64,000 bases of DNA from Salegentibacter sp. (GTDB taxonomy: Bacteria; Bacteroidota; Bacteroidia; Flavobacteriales; Flavobacteriaceae). Each line of letters opens with the position of its first letter. Position 1 is the first letter of the stretch. The notes below the pieces were generated by a model that saw only the letters and a program-made list of their open reading frames with translations, was not told the DNA's origin and did no database searches. Below, one piece after another: positions 1 through 8,082 of the stretch. A program made the translations under genes and the position numbers. Location of the stretch: contig CP051246.1 in the NCBI GenBank assembly GCA_017795085.1, positions 4,652,514 to 4,716,513 on the forward strand. Reading direction: 5' to 3'.

Positions 1-444
1 TTTTAGTTTATCGGCTTTGGTAAAAATAATACAAAACGGTACCTGATTTTCGCCAAGCCATTCCATAAAGTCCAAATCAATTTTTTGTGGTTTATGCCGG
101 CTGTCTATCAAAACAAAAGCGCAAATCATTTGTTGACGGTTGGCAAAATAAGCGGTGATAAATTTTTGAAAAGTCTTTTTTGTAGATTTAGAAACTTTCG
201 CGTAGCCATAGCCCGGAAGGTCAACCAAATGCCAGTTTTTATTGATTAAAAAATGGTTGATTAATTGCGTTTTTCCCGGTTTTGCAGAAGTTTTTGCCAA
301 TGCTTTACGCCCGGTAAGCATATTGATAAGCGAAGATTTTCCTACGTTACTTCGTCCAATAAAGGCATATTCGGGAAGTGGAGAATTTGGGCATTTTTCC
401 ACTTTGGTGTTACTTACAACAAATTCAGCCGATTTGATTTCCAT
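1..444 (-). CDS. engB: Ribosome-biogenesis GTPase EngB (YihA/YsxC), C-terminus cut by window edge
   Basis: TRAFAC-class GTPase of the EngB family, known to assist assembly of the large ribosomal subunit. Reading the minus strand from the ATG at 444 gives about 148 residues before the window ends. The G1 P-loop is GRSNVGKS, a switch-I threonine region follows, G3 is DLPGYG and G4 is TKAD, all near the family's usual spacing. The full protein should be about 200 residues, so roughly a quarter is missing off the left edge. It starts 23 bp after the stop of the upstream alpha/beta hydrolase, so the two probably share a transcript. Family assignment is secure; the start is the ATG that precedes the MEIKSAEF segment typical of flavobacterial EngB. 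Confidence 0.93.
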   Translation of the reverse strand, partial: MEIKSAEFVVSNTKVEKCPNSPLPEYAFIGRSNVGKSSLINMLTGRKALAKTSAKPGKTQLINHFLINKNWHLVDLPGYGYAKVSKSTKKTFQKFITAYFANRQQMICAFVLIDSRHKPQKIDLDFMEWLGENQVPFCIIFTKADKLK

Positions 445-467
445 GGAAAAAATTTTCTTTAGAATTT

Positions 468-1232
468 CTAAAATTCCCGCTTTTTCAACCAATCGTGTAG
501 CAAGTCATTGAATAAATCGGGGTGTTCCATCATTGCTGCGTGCCCGCATTTCTCAACCCAGTATAAGTCGGCATCGGGTAAGAGGCGTTTAAAATCTTCG
601 GCTACTTCCGGAGGGGTAACATTATCATCTTTTCCCCAAATTATGCAGGTTGGGGTTTTCATTTTAGGTAAATCCTTTGCCATATTATGGCGAATGGCAC
701 TTTTGGCAATAGCTAGGGTTTTTACCAGTTTATTGCGATCGCTTACGGTCTCGTAAACATCATCAACCACCTCTTTGGTGGCTACAGCCGGGTCGTAAAA
801 TACGTTTTGAGCTTTTTTCTTGATAAATTCATAATCCCCACGGCGTGGATAACTCTCGCCCATAGCATTTTCATATAAACCGGAACTACCTGTAATTACA
901 AGCCCTTTTACCACTTCAGGGTAAAGTTTAGTGGCAAGTAAAGCGATATGGCCACCTAGGGAATTCCCGAGTAAAATTACTTCATCATACCCTTTAAAGT
1001 CTATAAATTCTTTTAGGTATTTGGCAAAAGTACCTACGCTGGTTTTTAAAAGCGACATAGAATAAAGGGGCAATTCGGGGATTACAACTTTATAGCCCTG
1101 TGAGGGAAAATAATCTACCACTCCATCAAAATTACTTAATCCACCCATCAATCCGTGTAAAATAACTAGCGGAGTGCCTTCTCCTTTTTCCAGATAGGTG
1201 AATTTACCTTCTTGCCTTAAATTATTTTTCAT
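468..1232 (-). CDS. Alpha/beta-fold hydrolase
   Basis: A 254-residue cytoplasmic-looking hydrolase with no signal peptide. Visible motifs are the oxyanion-hole HGLMGG (about residues 26-31), the nucleophile elbow GNSLGGH with Ser91, an acidic residue in GKDDN (Asp202/203) and the catalytic His231 in CGHAAMMEHP, so the Ser-Asp-His triad is complete. It belongs to the broad alpha/beta-hydrolase family (esterases, C-C hydrolases, haloperoxidase-like enzymes); the sequence alone does not give the substrate. It lies directly upstream of engB on the same strand and is divergent from the dcw cluster. The ATG at 1232 is the only reasonable start. Confidence 0.85.
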   Translation of the reverse strand: MKNNLRQEGKFTYLEKGEGTPLVILHGLMGGLSNFDGVVDYFPSQGYKVVIPELPLYSMSLLKTSVGTFAKYLKEFIDFKGYDEVILLGNSLGGHIALLATKLYPEVVKGLVITGSSGLYENAMGESYPRRGDYEFIKKKAQNVFYDPAVATKEVVDDVYETVSDRNKLVKTLAIAKSAIRHNMAKDLPKMKTPTCIIWGKDDNVTPPEVAEDFKRLLPDADLYWVEKCGHAAMMEHPDLFNDLLHDWLKKREF

Positions 1233-1446
1233 TGATACCCTTTGCGGTTAGCAATCGCAAATATAGCGATTTCGATACAAGTATAATCATTTTTGGGGAA
1301 TGGCAAAGTCAATTCCTTCGTCAGTTTAACATCCGAAACTTCATTTTTTAACAAGTTTTTCTTGTAAAAAACCAAGCCGTTGAAACCTAACTGGATAGCG
1401 CTATTCAATAGGCTTTCAGGGCGATAGCCTGTAGAAACTTATCAAC

Positions 1447-1476
1447 AAAGTGGTAAAAAGTGGTAAAAAGTGGTAA
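1447..1476 (+). promoter_or_regulatory. MraZ operator: three perfect tandem 10-bp boxes
   Basis: The 10-mer AAAGTGGTAA occurs three times head to tail without a gap (1447-1456, 1457-1466, 1467-1476). MraZ proteins are known to bind direct repeats of a TGG-containing box with 10-bp periodicity upstream of their own operon (TGGGN units in Escherichia coli, AAAGTG[T/G] in Mycoplasma), and this array has that geometry. It lies just upstream of a -7 element at 1486-1493, where bound MraZ would block RNA polymerase. A fourth partial copy (AGTGGTAA, 1511-1518) overlaps the GTG start codon of mraZ. Confidence 0.88.
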
Positions 1477-1485
1477 TAATTTCAA

Positions 1486-1493
1486 TATATTTG
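1486..1493 (+). promoter_or_regulatory. Promoter -7 element of the dcw operon
   Basis: TATATTTG matches the Bacteroidota -7 consensus TAnnTTTG exactly and lies 19 bp before the mraZ start codon. Counting about 7 bp onward puts transcription start near 1497-1500, with a leader of about a dozen bases. No good TTG -33 box is seen; that position is occupied by the MraZ boxes, consistent with a weak or regulated promoter. Confidence 0.65.
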
Positions 1494-1511
1494 ACTTTAT
1501 AAAGAAGAGGA

Positions 1512-1979
1512 GTGGTAAATCTAATTGGAACATATGAGTGTAAAGTTGATGCAAAAGGCCGGTTAATGGTGCCTTCAGCGTTGAAAAAGCAACTCGCGCC
1601 TATGTTGCAGGAGGGATTTGTACTTAAACGTTCAGTTTTTCAGCCTTGTTTGGAATTGTATCCTATGGAGGAATGGAATAAACTGATGCAAAAAATGAAC
1701 AGGCTTAACCGTTTTAAAGCCAAGAACAATAATTTTATCCGCAGGTTTACTGCCGGGGTAAAAACTGTGGAAGTTGATACCAACGGCCGATTGTTAATTC
1801 CGAAAGACCTGGTGGGTTTTGCGGAAATCAAAAAGGAAATCGTGCTGTCTTCAGCTATCAATATTATTGAAATTTGGGATAAAGATAAATATGAAACCTC
1901 TATTGATGAGGCTTCAGATGATTTTGCTGAATTGGCAGAAGAAGTGATGGGAAATGACGAAATGGATGATGTATCATAA
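1512..1979 (+). CDS. mraZ: Transcriptional regulator MraZ
   Basis: AbrB-like DNA-binding protein, 155 residues, normally the first gene of the division/cell-wall cluster and its autorepressor. The two SpoVT/AbrB-type halves are visible as DAKGRLMVPSALK near residue 14 and DTNGRLLIPKDL near residue 90, each with the family's D-x-x-GR-x-x-x-P signature. The start is GTG at 1512, preceded by the purine-rich AAAGAAGAGGA, a good ribosome binding site for this phylum. Three perfect MraZ boxes lie 36-65 bp upstream. The C-terminus is acidic and its coding sequence overlaps the start of rsmH, implying translational coupling. Confidence 0.96.
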   Translation: MVNLIGTYECKVDAKGRLMVPSALKKQLAPMLQEGFVLKRSVFQPCLELYPMEEWNKLMQKMNRLNRFKAKNNNFIRRFTAGVKTVEVDTNGRLLIPKDLVGFAEIKKEIVLSSAINIIEIWDKDKYETSIDEASDDFAELAEEVMGNDEMDDVS

Positions 1980-2862
1980 TCCGGTATTATTAGAAGAGTC
2001 GGTAGATGGCCTTAATATTAAGGAAGACGGGATCTATGTTGACGTCACTTTTGGTGGCGGTGGCCATTCTCGTGAAATCCTTAATCATTTAGGTGAAAAA
2101 GGACGCCTCTTTGGTTTTGACCAGGATAAAGATGCGATAGAGAATAAGATTGATGATGAACGTTTTACTTTAATTCAGGAGAATTTCAGGTATGTGAAGC
2201 GGTTTTTAAGATTTTATGGTATAAAAAAAGTAGATGGTATTTTGGGTGATTTTGGTGTGTCTTCATATCAGTTTAACGAAGCAGAACGTGGGTTTTCAAC
2301 CCGTTTTGAGGCTAAACTGGATATGCGTATGGACCAGGATAGTGCTTTGAGTGCGTACCAGGTGATTAACGAATACGGTGAAGCAAAACTCAAAGATATT
2401 TTTTATCGCTATGCCGATTTAAAAAATGCACCAAAACTCGCTCGTATTATTGTAGAGGAACGACAAGGTTCGCCTATTGAAGATAGTAAACGATTAAACG
2501 ATTTGCTGAGTCCGCATTTGTTTAAAGGAAAAGAAAATAAAATCCTGGCGCAAATCTATCAGGCTATTCGTATAGAAGTGAACCAGGAATTAGAAGTCCT
2601 GAAGGAGTTTTTAAGTCAAACTGAAGATCTGGTGGTGAAAGGTGGGCGGTTGAGTTTGATTTCTTATCACAGCCTGGAAGACCGTTTGGTGAAACGCTAT
2701 ATAAGAAGCGGTTTGTTTGAGGGGGAGCCTGAAAAAGATTTCTTCGGGAATATTTCAGTGCCATTTAAAAAGGTAGGGAAGCTGATTACACCTACTAAAG
2801 AAGAGGTTTCAGAAAATAACAGGGCACGCAGCGCAAAATTGCGTATTGCTAAAAAACTTTAA
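1954..2862 (+). CDS. rsmH: 16S rRNA m4C1402 methyltransferase RsmH (MraW)
   Basis: SAM-dependent methyltransferase that N4-methylates C1402 of 16S rRNA. Seen are the SAM-binding VDVTFGGGGHS loop (about residues 29-39), the GDFGVSSYQ motif, the GFSTR element and the C-terminal NNRARSAKLR motif. The longest reading frame begins at ATG 1954, but family members begin close to YHNPVLL, so ATG 1966 or 1969 is the more likely true start; this shortens the overlap with mraZ from 26 to 11-14 bp. It is followed closely by ftsL. Length is typical of the family (about 300). Confidence 0.95.
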   Translation: MTKWMMYHNPVLLEESVDGLNIKEDGIYVDVTFGGGGHSREILNHLGEKGRLFGFDQDKDAIENKIDDERFTLIQENFRYVKRFLRFYGIKKVDGILGDFGVSSYQFNEAERGFSTRFEAKLDMRMDQDSALSAYQVINEYGEAKLKDIFYRYADLKNAPKLARIIVEERQGSPIEDSKRLNDLLSPHLFKGKENKILAQIYQAIRIEVNQELEVLKEFLSQTEDLVVKGGRLSLISYHSLEDRLVKRYIRSGLFEGEPEKDFFGNISVPFKKVGKLITPTKEEVSENNRARSAKLRIAKKL

Positions 2863-2875
2863 AACGCTTAACAAG

Positions 2876-3193
2876 ATGAAAAAAGGCTTTTACAATCTTT
2901 TAAGGGCAAATTTTCTTGTAAGCCGCGACGCGGTTAAAAACTGGCGCTTTATTGTATTCTGTACGGCCCTTGCTATTATAATGATTGCTAGTTCTCATAG
3001 TGCAGAAAAGAAGGTGCATGAAATTGCAGAATTGCATAATGAAGTTAGGGAATTGAGAAGCGAGTTTGTAGAGCGCCGCTCAGCCTTGATGAAGATTAAA
3101 ATGGAATCGACCATTACCCGAAAGTTAGGAGCGAGTGGGGTAGGTCCTTCAGAAACACCACCGTACAAAATTAAAGTGAATATCACAGAATAG
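2876..3193 (+). CDS. ftsL: Cell-division protein FtsL (Bacteroidota type)
   Basis: Small bitopic membrane protein, 105 residues from ATG 2876, placed between rsmH and ftsI where FtsL is expected. One transmembrane helix (about residues 25-45) is followed by a short heptad-like coiled coil rich in Glu/Leu/Arg (HEIAELHNEVRELRSEF). Known FtsL joins FtsB and FtsQ and activates the FtsWI synthase. The reading frame can be extended to a TTG at 2846 inside rsmH, but the ATG at 2876 fits flavobacterial homologues (start MKKG) and avoids the overlap. The identity rests on topology and position, because FtsL sequences diverge strongly. Confidence 0.85.
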   Translation: MKKGFYNLLRANFLVSRDAVKNWRFIVFCTALAIIMIASSHSAEKKVHEIAELHNEVRELRSEFVERRSALMKIKMESTITRKLGASGVGPSETPPYKIKVNITE

Positions 3194-3194
3194 A

Positions 3195-5201
3195 ATGGCA
3201 ATAAGTGAAAAAGGCATATTGAATCGGTTATATTTTGTAGCAGGCTGTTTGTTCTTGTTTGCCGCGGCCGTGTCGGTAAAACTTATGGATATTCAGTTTG
3301 TTGATGGCGAACATTATCGCAACCTGGCGGAAGAGCGCACGTATAAAAATTTTAAAATTCCCGCCAACCGTGGTAATCTTTACGATGTAAATGGAAGTCT
3401 TTTGGCAACTTCAATTCCTGAATACGATATTCGCTTTGATGCCGTAACAGTTTCAGAAAAGAATTTTCAGGCCAATGTGGGGCCACTTTCCAAATCACTT
3501 TCTGAGATGTTTGGAAAATCATCTTCTTATTATGCTCAAAAATTACGAACCGCACGAGCTAATAAGCAACGCTACTTGTTAGTTGCTCGTGGGGTAGGTT
3601 ATTCAGAATTAGTACAGCTTAAAAAATTCCCGATGTTTAATCTGGGAAGTTATAAAGGAGGACTCATTGTTGAGCAGCGAACGGTAAGAGAGCATCCACT
3701 CGGAAAAATGGGAGAGCGAACCGTGGGTTACGAGCGCCAGGATGATCAGGGGTATTTTACGCGTGTGGGGCTAGAAGGGGCGTATAGCTCTTATTTACGG
3801 GGAACCGACGGAAGAAGGCTGAAACAAAAAATTGCTAAAGGACAGTGGAAACCTATTAGTGATAATAACGAAAAAGAACCCAAAGATGGTTATGATGTTA
3901 TTTCAACTATAGATGTAAATATTCAGGATATTGCACATCACGCTTTATTAAAGCAATTGGAAAAATATGAGGCCGATCACGGTAGCGTAGTGGTGATGGA
4001 AACTGAAACCGGTGAAATTAAAGCGATTTCTAACCTTGGGCGTACCTCAAAAGGAACGTATTATGAAAAGCTAAATTATGCGGTGGGCGAATTGCATGAG
4101 CCAGGCTCAACTTTTAAGTTAATGGCTAATATTGCTGCCCTGGAAGATAAAGTTGTTGATACGGGAGATGTGGTAGATACTGAAAATGGCCGTATTAAAG
4201 TCAGAAACCGTTGGGTTCGTGATTCTCGTCACGGAGGCTATGGAAAGATAAGTGTTGCCCGCGCTTTTGAAGTTTCTTCTAATGTGGGAACGGTGAAAAT
4301 TATTTACGACAATTATAAAAAGAACCCTCAAAAATTTATAGACCGTTTAAATTCAATGAGCCTTAATGAGCCACTAGGGCTTGATATTAAAGGAGAGGGG
4401 AAACCTTATATCCCGCAGCCGGGAGATAGTAAATGGTCTGGACTCTCCCTACCCTGGATGGCCTATGGTTATGGTAGTATTCAAATGACACCGCTTCAGA
4501 TTTTAACATTTTACAATGCAGTGGCTAATGATGGGAAAATGGTGAAACCTCGTTTTATTCGCGAAATTAAAGAGTGGGATAAAACCGTGAAAAAATTTGA
4601 TAAGGAGGTAATAAATCCGGCAATCTGCTCTCCAGAAACCTTAGCCAAAGTTCAGGAGATGCTAAAAAATGTTGTAAAACGGGGCACGGGAAAAAGCCTT
4701 TATTCTGAAAATTTCTCAATGGCTGGAAAAACAGGAACTGCGCAAACCGAATACTGGATGAAAGATTTTGCCTCTAACCCGAGGTATATTTCTTCGTTTG
4801 TAGGTTATTTTCCTGCGGAAAACCCAAAATATACCAGTATTGTGGTAATTCACAAGCCTAATTTCAGAAAAGGTTATTACGGTGCCGATGTTAGCGGGCC
4901 GGTTTTTAAACGTATAGCACAAAAAATATATACCGATACGCCTATAGAAGATACGCTGGATTCTTTTGAAGTTGAGAATGAGAAGGTACAAGATGATTTT
5001 GAGCAGTATTTCGCTAAAATTCAGGATGAAAAAGTCATTATGCCCGATGTGACGGGGATGCCGGCCATGGATGCTATTTCCTTGTTGGAAAACCTGGGTT
5101 TAAAAGTGAATTTTAGGGGAAAAGGTGTAGTTCGTTCACAATCAATTTCAGCGGGACAAAAAATTAAAAATAATCAACAGGTAAATCTAAATTTGAGTTG
5201 A
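3195..5201 (+). CDS. ftsI: Class B penicillin-binding protein, FtsI/PBP3 type, with C-terminal PASTA domain
   Basis: Septal peptidoglycan transpeptidase, 668 residues, anchored by one N-terminal helix (about residues 12-30). The dimerisation (pedestal) region follows, then the transpeptidase domain with Ser305-x-x-Lys308 (GSTFK), Ser361-Ser-Asn363 and Lys512-Thr-Gly514. Residues of about 605-668 form one PASTA module (MPDVTGMPAMDAISLLENLG), common in Gram-positive and Bacteroidota enzymes and absent from the E. coli protein. The ATG is one base after the ftsL stop, and the stop codon overlaps the murE TTG start. It would act with FtsW encoded downstream. Confidence 0.96.
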   Translation: MAISEKGILNRLYFVAGCLFLFAAAVSVKLMDIQFVDGEHYRNLAEERTYKNFKIPANRGNLYDVNGSLLATSIPEYDIRFDAVTVSEKNFQANVGPLSKSLSEMFGKSSSYYAQKLRTARANKQRYLLVARGVGYSELVQLKKFPMFNLGSYKGGLIVEQRTVREHPLGKMGERTVGYERQDDQGYFTRVGLEGAYSSYLRGTDGRRLKQKIAKGQWKPISDNNEKEPKDGYDVISTIDVNIQDIAHHALLKQLEKYEADHGSVVVMETETGEIKAISNLGRTSKGTYYEKLNYAVGELHEPGSTFKLMANIAALEDKVVDTGDVVDTENGRIKVRNRWVRDSRHGGYGKISVARAFEVSSNVGTVKIIYDNYKKNPQKFIDRLNSMSLNEPLGLDIKGEGKPYIPQPGDSKWSGLSLPWMAYGYGSIQMTPLQILTFYNAVANDGKMVKPRFIREIKEWDKTVKKFDKEVINPAICSPETLAKVQEMLKNVVKRGTGKSLYSENFSMAGKTGTAQTEYWMKDFASNPRYISSFVGYFPAENPKYTSIVVIHKPNFRKGYYGADVSGPVFKRIAQKIYTDTPIEDTLDSFEVENEKVQDDFEQYFAKIQDEKVIMPDVTGMPAMDAISLLENLGLKVNFRGKGVVRSQSISAGQKIKNNQQVNLNLS

Positions 5202-6664
5202 AAGTCTTAAAAGACATATTATATAGGGTAGCTATGGAAGCCGTAACCGGAAATACTGCGGTAACGGTTAATCGAATTCAGTTTGATTCCCGAAAAGTGG
5301 AACTAAACGATGTGTTTGTGGCAATTCACGGCAGTGTGGCCGATGGTCATCAATATATTAAAAAGGCTGTTGATCAGGGAGCTTTGGCAGTGGTTTGCGA
5401 AGAACTTCCGAAGGAAATTATAAACGGAGTCACTTATGTTCAGGTTGAAAATTCGCAGGTGGCCCTGGCTTATATGGCTGCCAATTATTTTGATAATCCT
5501 TCTGAAAAAATGCAGTTGGTGGGGGTTACTGGTACCAATGGAAAAACCACTATCGCTACGTTGTTATATGAACTTTTTAGTAAGGCCGGGTTTAAAGTTG
5601 GCCTTATTTCTACCGTAAATGTGAAAATTGGAGAAGCTTCTTACGATGCAGTACGTACCACGCCGGATTCGGTCACTATAAATTCATATTTGAAGCAAAT
5701 GAACGATGCGGGAGTGGAATTTTGCTTTATGGAAGTAAGTTCTCATGGCATTGCCCAACATCGTACCACTGCGCTTCAGTTTAAAGGCGGAATTTTCACC
5801 AACTTGTCACACGATCATTTAGATTATCACAAAGATTTTAAGGAATATCGCGATGTGAAAAAGCGGTTTTTTGATGAATTACCGACTTCGGCATTTGCTT
5901 TAACCAATGCAGACGATAAGAATGGCCCGGTGATGCTTCAGAATACAAAAGCACAAAAATATACCTACGCCTTAAAATCTTATGCTGATTATCAGGCGCA
6001 AATCCTCGAAAATAATTTCACCGGCTTATTGTTGAAATTAAATGATCAGGAGGTGTGGACGAAATTGATTGGGACTTTTAATGCCTATAATGTTACGGCA
6101 ATTTATGCAGCCGCTGAATTATTAGGCTTGCAACCTATAGAAACCCTGAAAATAATAAGCAGCCTTACGTCTGTGAATGGGCGTTTTCAATATTTAATTT
6201 CAGAAAAGCAAAAAATAACTGCTATTGTAGATTATGCCCATACCCCCGATGCTTTGAAAAATGTATTGGAAACCATTAATGCTATTCGTACAAAAAATGA
6301 AAAATTAATTACCGTGGTGGGCTGTGGAGGTGATCGTGATAAAACAAAAAGACCAAAAATGGGGCATATAGCTTCTGCCTTAAGTACCGATGTGGTTTTT
6401 ACCAGCGATAACCCGCGAACTGAAAATCCCGATAAAATTATTGAAGATGTGGAAGCCGGAGTTGAGCCGCAGAATTTTAAGAAAACACTTTCGGTAACTA
6501 GCCGGAAGCAAGCCATAAAAACCGCCTGCCAAATGGCTGGGGAAGGAGATATTATTCTGATAGCCGGCAAAGGCCACGAAACCTATCAGGAAATAAACGG
6601 AGAGCGTTCCGATTTTGATGACCTCAAAATTGTAAAAGATTTTTTAAAACAACTGGAAAAATAA
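5198..6664 (+). CDS. murE: UDP-MurNAc-L-Ala-D-Glu:meso-diaminopimelate ligase MurE
   Basis: Cytoplasmic Mur ligase, 488 residues, adding the third stem-peptide residue. The ATP-binding loop TGTNGKTT is at about 111-118. The DNPR motif near residue 405 is the signature of enzymes that select meso-diaminopimelate rather than lysine, so a DAP-type peptidoglycan is expected. The start is TTG at 5198, overlapping the ftsI stop codon (TTGA); the protein begins MKVLKDIL, as in related flavobacteria. A non-ATG start coupled to the previous stop suggests translational coupling. Confidence 0.96.
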   Translation: MKVLKDILYRVAMEAVTGNTAVTVNRIQFDSRKVELNDVFVAIHGSVADGHQYIKKAVDQGALAVVCEELPKEIINGVTYVQVENSQVALAYMAANYFDNPSEKMQLVGVTGTNGKTTIATLLYELFSKAGFKVGLISTVNVKIGEASYDAVRTTPDSVTINSYLKQMNDAGVEFCFMEVSSHGIAQHRTTALQFKGGIFTNLSHDHLDYHKDFKEYRDVKKRFFDELPTSAFALTNADDKNGPVMLQNTKAQKYTYALKSYADYQAQILENNFTGLLLKLNDQEVWTKLIGTFNAYNVTAIYAAAELLGLQPIETLKIISSLTSVNGRFQYLISEKQKITAIVDYAHTPDALKNVLETINAIRTKNEKLITVVGCGGDRDKTKRPKMGHIASALSTDVVFTSDNPRTENPDKIIEDVEAGVEPQNFKKTLSVTSRKQAIKTACQMAGEGDIILIAGKGHETYQEINGERSDFDDLKIVKDFLKQLEK

Positions 6665-6668
6665 ACCA

Positions 6669-7904
6669 ATGCTATATTACCTTTTTGAATATCTAGATAC
6701 GCATTACGGGTTTCCCGGGGCACGTTTGTTCCAGTATTTTTCGTTTAGGTCGGCGATGGCAATTATCCTGGCCTTGCTTATTTCTACAATTTACGGAAAA
6801 CAAATTATTAATTATTTACGCCGTAAACAAATTGGGGAAAGCGTACGGGATCTTGGGCTGGAAGGTCAAAGTGAAAAAGCAGGAACTCCAACTATGGGGG
6901 GAGTTATAATTATCCTGTCCACATTAATTCCCGTGTTGCTTTTTGCAAAACTGGATAATATATATGTGATTTTACTTATTGTAACCACCATTTGGATGGG
7001 TACGATTGGTTTTTTAGACGATTACATAAAAACCTTTAAAAAAGATAAAGGAGGCCTGCAGGGCAAGTTTAAAATAATAGCCCAGGTTGGTTTGGGGCTA
7101 ATTATTGGTGGTACCATGTATTTTCATCCCGGTATAACGGTGAAAGAAGAAACCAATGATGCTAATGCTCAACAGCAGGAGCTTACTACTGAAGTAAATG
7201 AAATTGTGATGGGGCCGGAGGAGAAAGCCACGACTACTACAATCCCGTTTGTGAAAAATAATGAGTTTGATTATTCGGCTTTAATAAGTTGGATAAACCC
7301 TGCTCTGGTGAATTACGCCTGGATAATTTTTATCCCTATAGTGATTTTTATTGTAACTGCGGTTTCCAACGGAGCTAATTTAACCGACGGAATCGATGGC
7401 CTGGCCGCAGGGTCTTCGGCAATTATTGTACTCACGCTGGGGATTTTTGCCTGGGTTTCGGGGAATATCATTTTTTCAGACTATCTCAATATTATGTATA
7501 TCCCGCGTTCGGGAGAGATGACGATTTATATTTCTGCGTTTGCGGGAGCCCTGGTTGGCTTTTTATGGTATAATACCTTTCCGGCCCAGATTTTTATGGG
7601 CGATACGGGTAGTTTGACTATTGGAGGTATTATCGCCGTGCTGGCCATTGCTACAAGAAAAGAATTGTTGATCCCCCTTTTATGCGGAATTTTCCTGGTT
7701 CAAAATCTTTCGGTGGTAATGCAGGTAGGTTGGTTTAAATACACAAAAAAGAAATTTGGGGAGGGCCGAAGGATTTTCCTGATGTCGCCGCTTCATCATC
7801 ATTTTCAAAAAAAAGGCTATCACGAAAGCAAAATAGTAGTGAGGTTTTGGATTGTCGGGATTTTCCTGGCCATCCTAACCATAATCACGCTTAAAGTAAG
7901 ATAA
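6669..7904 (+). CDS. mraY: Phospho-MurNAc-pentapeptide transferase MraY
   Basis: Integral membrane enzyme making lipid I from UDP-MurNAc-pentapeptide and undecaprenyl phosphate; 411 residues with about ten helices. Motifs present are the acidic DDYIKTF, NLTDGIDGLA, GDTGSL and the HHHFQKKG loop that binds the nucleotide substrate. Compared with E. coli (360 residues) there is an extra hydrophilic stretch of about 50 residues (roughly 158-208, rich in Glu/Thr/Gln), probably a periplasmic loop; a similar insertion is known in Bacteroidota MraY. It starts 5 bp after murE. Confidence 0.96.
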   Translation: MLYYLFEYLDTHYGFPGARLFQYFSFRSAMAIILALLISTIYGKQIINYLRRKQIGESVRDLGLEGQSEKAGTPTMGGVIIILSTLIPVLLFAKLDNIYVILLIVTTIWMGTIGFLDDYIKTFKKDKGGLQGKFKIIAQVGLGLIIGGTMYFHPGITVKEETNDANAQQQELTTEVNEIVMGPEEKATTTTIPFVKNNEFDYSALISWINPALVNYAWIIFIPIVIFIVTAVSNGANLTDGIDGLAAGSSAIIVLTLGIFAWVSGNIIFSDYLNIMYIPRSGEMTIYISAFAGALVGFLWYNTFPAQIFMGDTGSLTIGGIIAVLAIATRKELLIPLLCGIFLVQNLSVVMQVGWFKYTKKKFGEGRRIFLMSPLHHHFQKKGYHESKIVVRFWIVGIFLAILTIITLKVR

Positions 7905-8006
7905 ACCTGAAGTTAGAAGTTGGAAAGTCGGAAAGAAAATAGAATAAAGAGAAAAGAGTAAAGAACCAAGAAAAAGGAGATATAAAAACATTCGTGAATT
8001 CGTGGC
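7905..8006 (+). repeat. Purine-rich dispersed-repeat sequence between mraY and murD
   Basis: About 100 bp of A/G-rich, non-coding sequence breaks the otherwise tight gene packing. It contains GAATAAAGAGAAAAGAG and AAGAACCAAGAAAAAGG, similar to the stretch embedded in the polysaccharide deacetylase gene (36130-36225, minus strand). It ends in ATTCGTGAATTCGTGGC (7990-8006), which recurs with one mismatch at 54244-54260. The recurrences within one window show these are members of dispersed intergenic families rather than gene sequence. Confidence 0.6.
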
Positions 8007-8082
8007 AGGAGAAAATAAAAATATTAAAGATAGGAAAACTTCCCCTAGTTCACAGATTTATTGGGCTGGAGGGACTCCTTCT

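Noticed and set aside
1447..1476. Tandem repeat considered as a CRISPR fragment or simple microsatellite
   Set aside because: There are only three 10-bp units without spacers, and they match MraZ boxes in sequence and position.
8002..8082. N-terminal extension of MurD from GTG 8002
   Set aside because: The codon lies in a dispersed repeat and the added residues do not resemble MurD; TTG 8083 is better supported.
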